DNA of 64,000 bases from assembly GCA_017847885.1 (NCBI GenBank), contig JAGAUA010000064.1, positions 23,625 through 87,624 on the forward strand, read 5' to 3'. Position 1 is the first letter of the stretch; the number at the start of each line of letters is the position of its first letter. Shown here piece after piece: positions 62,149 to 64,000 of this stretch. The notes under the pieces are model-generated. The model was not told where the DNA came from and did not search any database. It saw only the letters and a list, made by a program, of their open reading frames with translations. The DNA comes from Oscillospiraceae bacterium (lineage in GTDB: Bacteria; Bacillota; Clostridia; Oscillospirales; Ruminococcaceae). Position numbers and translations under genes: made by a program.

Positions 62149-63309
62149 CTAAATTTCATTGTACACCGTTTTTCCGCCTATCATGGTCATCTTTACCCTT
62201 GTCATAATGTCCAATGGGTCGCCGTCGGTGAGAATGAGGTCGGCGTCAAGACCCGGGGCAATATCCCCCGTAACGCCGCCAAGACCTGCAATTTCAGCAG
62301 CTGTAAGCGTTACCGAGCGCACTCCCTCTTCACGGGGAAGCCCCGATTTTACGCAGTATGCCGCGCTTGCCGCAAGATACTGTATCGGCACCTCGGGGTG
62401 GTCGGTGCATACAGCGGTCTTTACACCATTTTTATATAGTATACCTGCATTTTCCGTAGTCTGACGGGAAAGCTCGGGTTTTCCGCGGTCGCAGATTATA
62501 GGTCCAACAACAGCTTGCGCCTTTTTTTCGCCCAAAAGCTCCGCGACAACGTGTCCCTCGGTGCAATGCACAAGGACGTAATCCAAATCGAATTCCTCGG
62601 CAATACGCACCGCAGTCATAATGTCGTCGGCACGGTGGCAATGGAAATGCGCTTTCAGCTCCCGTTTCAGAAGGGGGATAAGTGCCTCGGACTTCATGTC
62701 AAATTCGGGCAGGCTGTCGCCGTTTTCCTCGGCATCGGCTTTGTCCTGCATATACCGCTGCGCCTTGAAAAGCGCCTCGCGGATTATCGCCGCCGTTGCC
62801 ATTCTGGTTATTGGAGCGGTATCACGCTCGGCAAAGGTGGATTTTGGGTTTTCTCCCAGTGCAAGCTTTAGGCCCACTCTGCGCACAAGCATTTCGTCCG
62901 CGCACCGTCCTGCGGTTTTCACAGCAATAAGGTCGCCGCCGATTGGGTTTGTCGAGCCTACGCCCGTAACGCAGCAGGTCACGCCTGCTCTTACTGCGTC
63001 GGCAAAATATCCGTCGGTAAAGCAAAGCCCGTCGATAGTCCGCAGGTGCGGGGTAACGGGGTCGCTGTCCTCGTTCACGTCCTCACCCTCAGCGCCCATG
63101 CCGTCGCCGATAAGCCCCATGTGGGTGTGAATGTCGATAAATCCGGGGTAAAGCCGCAGACCGTGAGCGTCTATATCCTCCGAAGAAACCGCAGACGGCG
63201 TACCTGCGCCGACTTCCGCAATTTTGCCGTTTTCGATAAGCACGTATCCGCATTGTACAATATCTGTATCTTTAGTCTGTGGGTATATTTCTGCGTTGTA
63301 GATATACAT
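62149..63309 (-). CDS. Amidohydrolase family protein
   Basis: A 386-residue metal-dependent hydrolase. Metal ligands are in GFIDIHTHMG (HxH), FHCHRADD and HCTEGH, and the catalytic Asp in CTDHPEVP. The N-terminal beta strands and the C-terminal TGDIAPGLDADLILTDGDP are typical of the imidazolonepropionase-like subgroup. The substrate cannot be named. It has no pathway neighbours. ATG 63309 follows GAAAGGACG; the 58-residue gene upstream lies 27 bases away and may be co-transcribed. Confidence 0.85.
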   Translation of the reverse strand: MYIYNAEIYPQTKDTDIVQCGYVLIENGKIAEVGAGTPSAVSSEDIDAHGLRLYPGFIDIHTHMGLIGDGMGAEGEDVNEDSDPVTPHLRTIDGLCFTDGYFADAVRAGVTCCVTGVGSTNPIGGDLIAVKTAGRCADEMLVRRVGLKLALGENPKSTFAERDTAPITRMATAAIIREALFKAQRYMQDKADAEENGDSLPEFDMKSEALIPLLKRELKAHFHCHRADDIMTAVRIAEEFDLDYVLVHCTEGHVVAELLGEKKAQAVVGPIICDRGKPELSRQTTENAGILYKNGVKTAVCTDHPEVPIQYLAASAAYCVKSGLPREEGVRSVTLTAAEIAGLGGVTGDIAPGLDADLILTDGDPLDIMTRVKMTMIGGKTVYNEI

Positions 63310-63336
63310 TAAAATATAGCGTCCTTTCGATTATCC

Positions 63337-63513
63337 TTATGACAAGCCGCACTCGTCGTAGTCCTTCCAGCGCTCGTTGTGGCGGTACGCCGTAATTATC
63401 TTGTAGACAATAAAGCCTGCGGAGACAAGAAACAGGGTAAGCGCCGCAGAAACGGGTACGGCGGTTTTGAGAAAGTTAATGGTGTCCTTTCTGCTGTCGT
63501 ATTTATTTTCCAT
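63337..63513 (-). CDS. Small single-pass membrane protein (58 residues)
   Basis: A short gene missed by length cut-offs. It starts MENKYDSRKDTINFLK, has one hydrophobic helix (~20-42) and a polar tail (AYRHNERWKDYDECGLS). AAAGGAG precedes ATG 63513. A promoter (TTGAAT 63560-63565, 18-base spacer, TATAAT 63536-63541) lies upstream. Function is unknown. Confidence 0.7.
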   Translation of the reverse strand: MENKYDSRKDTINFLKTAVPVSAALTLFLVSAGFIVYKIITAYRHNERWKDYDECGLS

Positions 63514-63609
63514 AGTAATTCTCCTTTTCGGTTGTATTATACTATATTATAATACATAAATTCAAAATAGTAAATAGTTTTTGCACATAAAAAAATCTGT
63601 CGGAATTTT

Positions 63610-63636
63610 GTAGGGGCAGATTCCATATCCGCCCAT
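63610..63636. repeat. GTAGGGGCGG-type repeat, single degenerate copy
   Basis: GTAGGGGCAGATTCCATATCCGCCCAT has mismatches in the stem (GCAGAT against ATCCGC), a worn copy of the interspersed palindrome. Confidence 0.55.
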
Positions 63637-63684
63637 TTTGGGTATGGTAAACAATAATTTAGCGGCGTAACATTTTGTAATGCA

Positions 63685-63904
63685 TCAGCGAAGCGAGAGT
63701 AAAAGTTTCGTCCACCTTTTCAAAGGTGGCGGTTTCCAAAGGCAGAGCCTTTGGTCGCCGCGCGCACGCGGCGAAACTCCCCAACTTGCGCCCGCAGGCG
63801 CTGCCTTAGAAGCGCTCCGCAAAGTTGAATTTTGCGGCAAGTTGCCGCAAAAGAAGAACGCCCTGTAAGAGAGGGCGTTCTTAGAAGCAGCGAAGCTGCT
63901 TAGA
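63685..63904. repeat. Array of short hairpins at the right end
   Basis: A chain of near-perfect hairpins: CCACCTTT/AAAGGTGG (63712-63729), CCAAAGGC/GCCTTTGG (63736-63754), CGCCGCG/CGCGGCG (63756-63773), enclosed by AGTTTCG (63704-63710) and CGAAACT (63772-63778) as a cloverleaf; then TTGCGGC/GCCGCAA (63832-63850), AAGAACGCCCT/AGGGCGTTCTT (63854-63882) and AAGCAGC/GCTGCTT (63885-63901). A short open frame crosses it but has no gene-like character. It resembles the array at 7186-7360 in layout, not in sequence. Confidence 0.7.
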
Positions 63905-63941
63905 AATTCGGTTTAAAGTAAATTTTAGTGAATAGTTTTTT

Positions 63942-64000
63942 GTAGGGGCGGATATTATCCGCCCGACCTTTTCCGTATAAACGGGACGGGAGACCCGTCC
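63942..64000. repeat. GTAGGGGCGG repeat pair running off the window
   Basis: GTAGGGGCGGATATTATCCGCCCG at 63942-63965, then ACGGGACGGGAGACCCGTCC reaching the last base. The second unit is inverted relative to the first and is cut by the window end. Confidence 0.7.

Noticed and set aside
63680..63868. A 62-codon plus-strand frame at the right end
   Set aside because: It reads straight through the hairpin array, has no ribosome binding site and the encoded sequence just mirrors the palindromes.
1..64000. CRISPR arrays, tRNA, rRNA, integrase or transposase genes
   Set aside because: No regularly spaced direct repeats, no tRNA T-loop-like sequence, and no recombinase-like protein were seen. The hairpin arrays do not have spacer-repeat periodicity.

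Overview
The window reads as the chromosome of a Gram-positive anaerobe of the Clostridia, most likely Ruminococcus or a close relative in the Oscillospiraceae. Reasons: the hrcA-grpE-dnaK-dnaJ order, a spoIIA sporulation operon, a T-box in front of thrS, RNase Y, many AAAGGA-type ribosome binding sites with frequent GTG/TTG starts, secreted proteins with Thr/Glu-rich linkers, BspA-type leucine-rich repeats, and short G+C-rich palindromes (core GTAGGGGCGG...CCGCCCG) scattered between genes. The genus is inferred from overall character, not from a search. I saw no rRNA, tRNA, CRISPR array, prophage or transposase gene.

Layout. 1-5700: heat-shock operon (hrcA, grpE, dnaK, dnaJ), then a biotin transporter (bioY) whose promoter overlaps a BirA-like operator. 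5700-9000 (minus strand): an O-antigen-ligase-like membrane protein and RNase Y, separated by an array of short hairpins. 9400-11840: thrS under a T-box. 11900-12700: a compact array of two 30-codon hydrophobic peptides, each facing a convergent small antisense RNA, plus a third antisense RNA without a peptide; it looks like a tandem type I toxin-antitoxin array. 13039-14937: a major cell-surface protein with strongly biased codon use.

15340-26809: an eight-gene plus-strand cluster with a very large substrate-binding protein, two pairs of sugar-type ABC permeases, an NHL/TPR membrane protein, a YIP1-family protein and a secreted DUF5696-type protein that may be an unclassified glycosidase. 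It carries no ATPase; an MsmX/UgpC-type ATPase at 59681-60823 could serve it. This is the most substantial uncharacterised system in the window.

27000-31800: a BspA-like lipoprotein, the spoIIA operon (spoIIAA, spoIIAB, sigF) and a secreted Ig-like protein ending in a tandem ~55-residue repeat. 31900-40900 (minus strand): housekeeping genes including a phosphodiesterase, aldose epimerase, TatD-linked radical SAM protein, rlmH, glyS, a sugar isomerase-like protein, secDF, a CYTH protein and a TPR lipoprotein. 41000-46100: a chemotaxis receptor, nrdR, a VanY-like peptidase, a GNAT enzyme and gap. 46269-54730 (minus strand): a CNNM/CBS transporter followed by five consecutive secreted transglutaminase-like paralogues. 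55147-63513: glycogen phosphorylase, a YafQ-type toxin-antitoxin pair, hflX behind a leader that looks like a ribosome-dependent attenuator, the sugar ABC ATPase, an RsuA-type pseudouridine synthase, two small membrane proteins and an amidohydrolase. The right end is another hairpin array flanked by the GTAGGGGCGG repeats.
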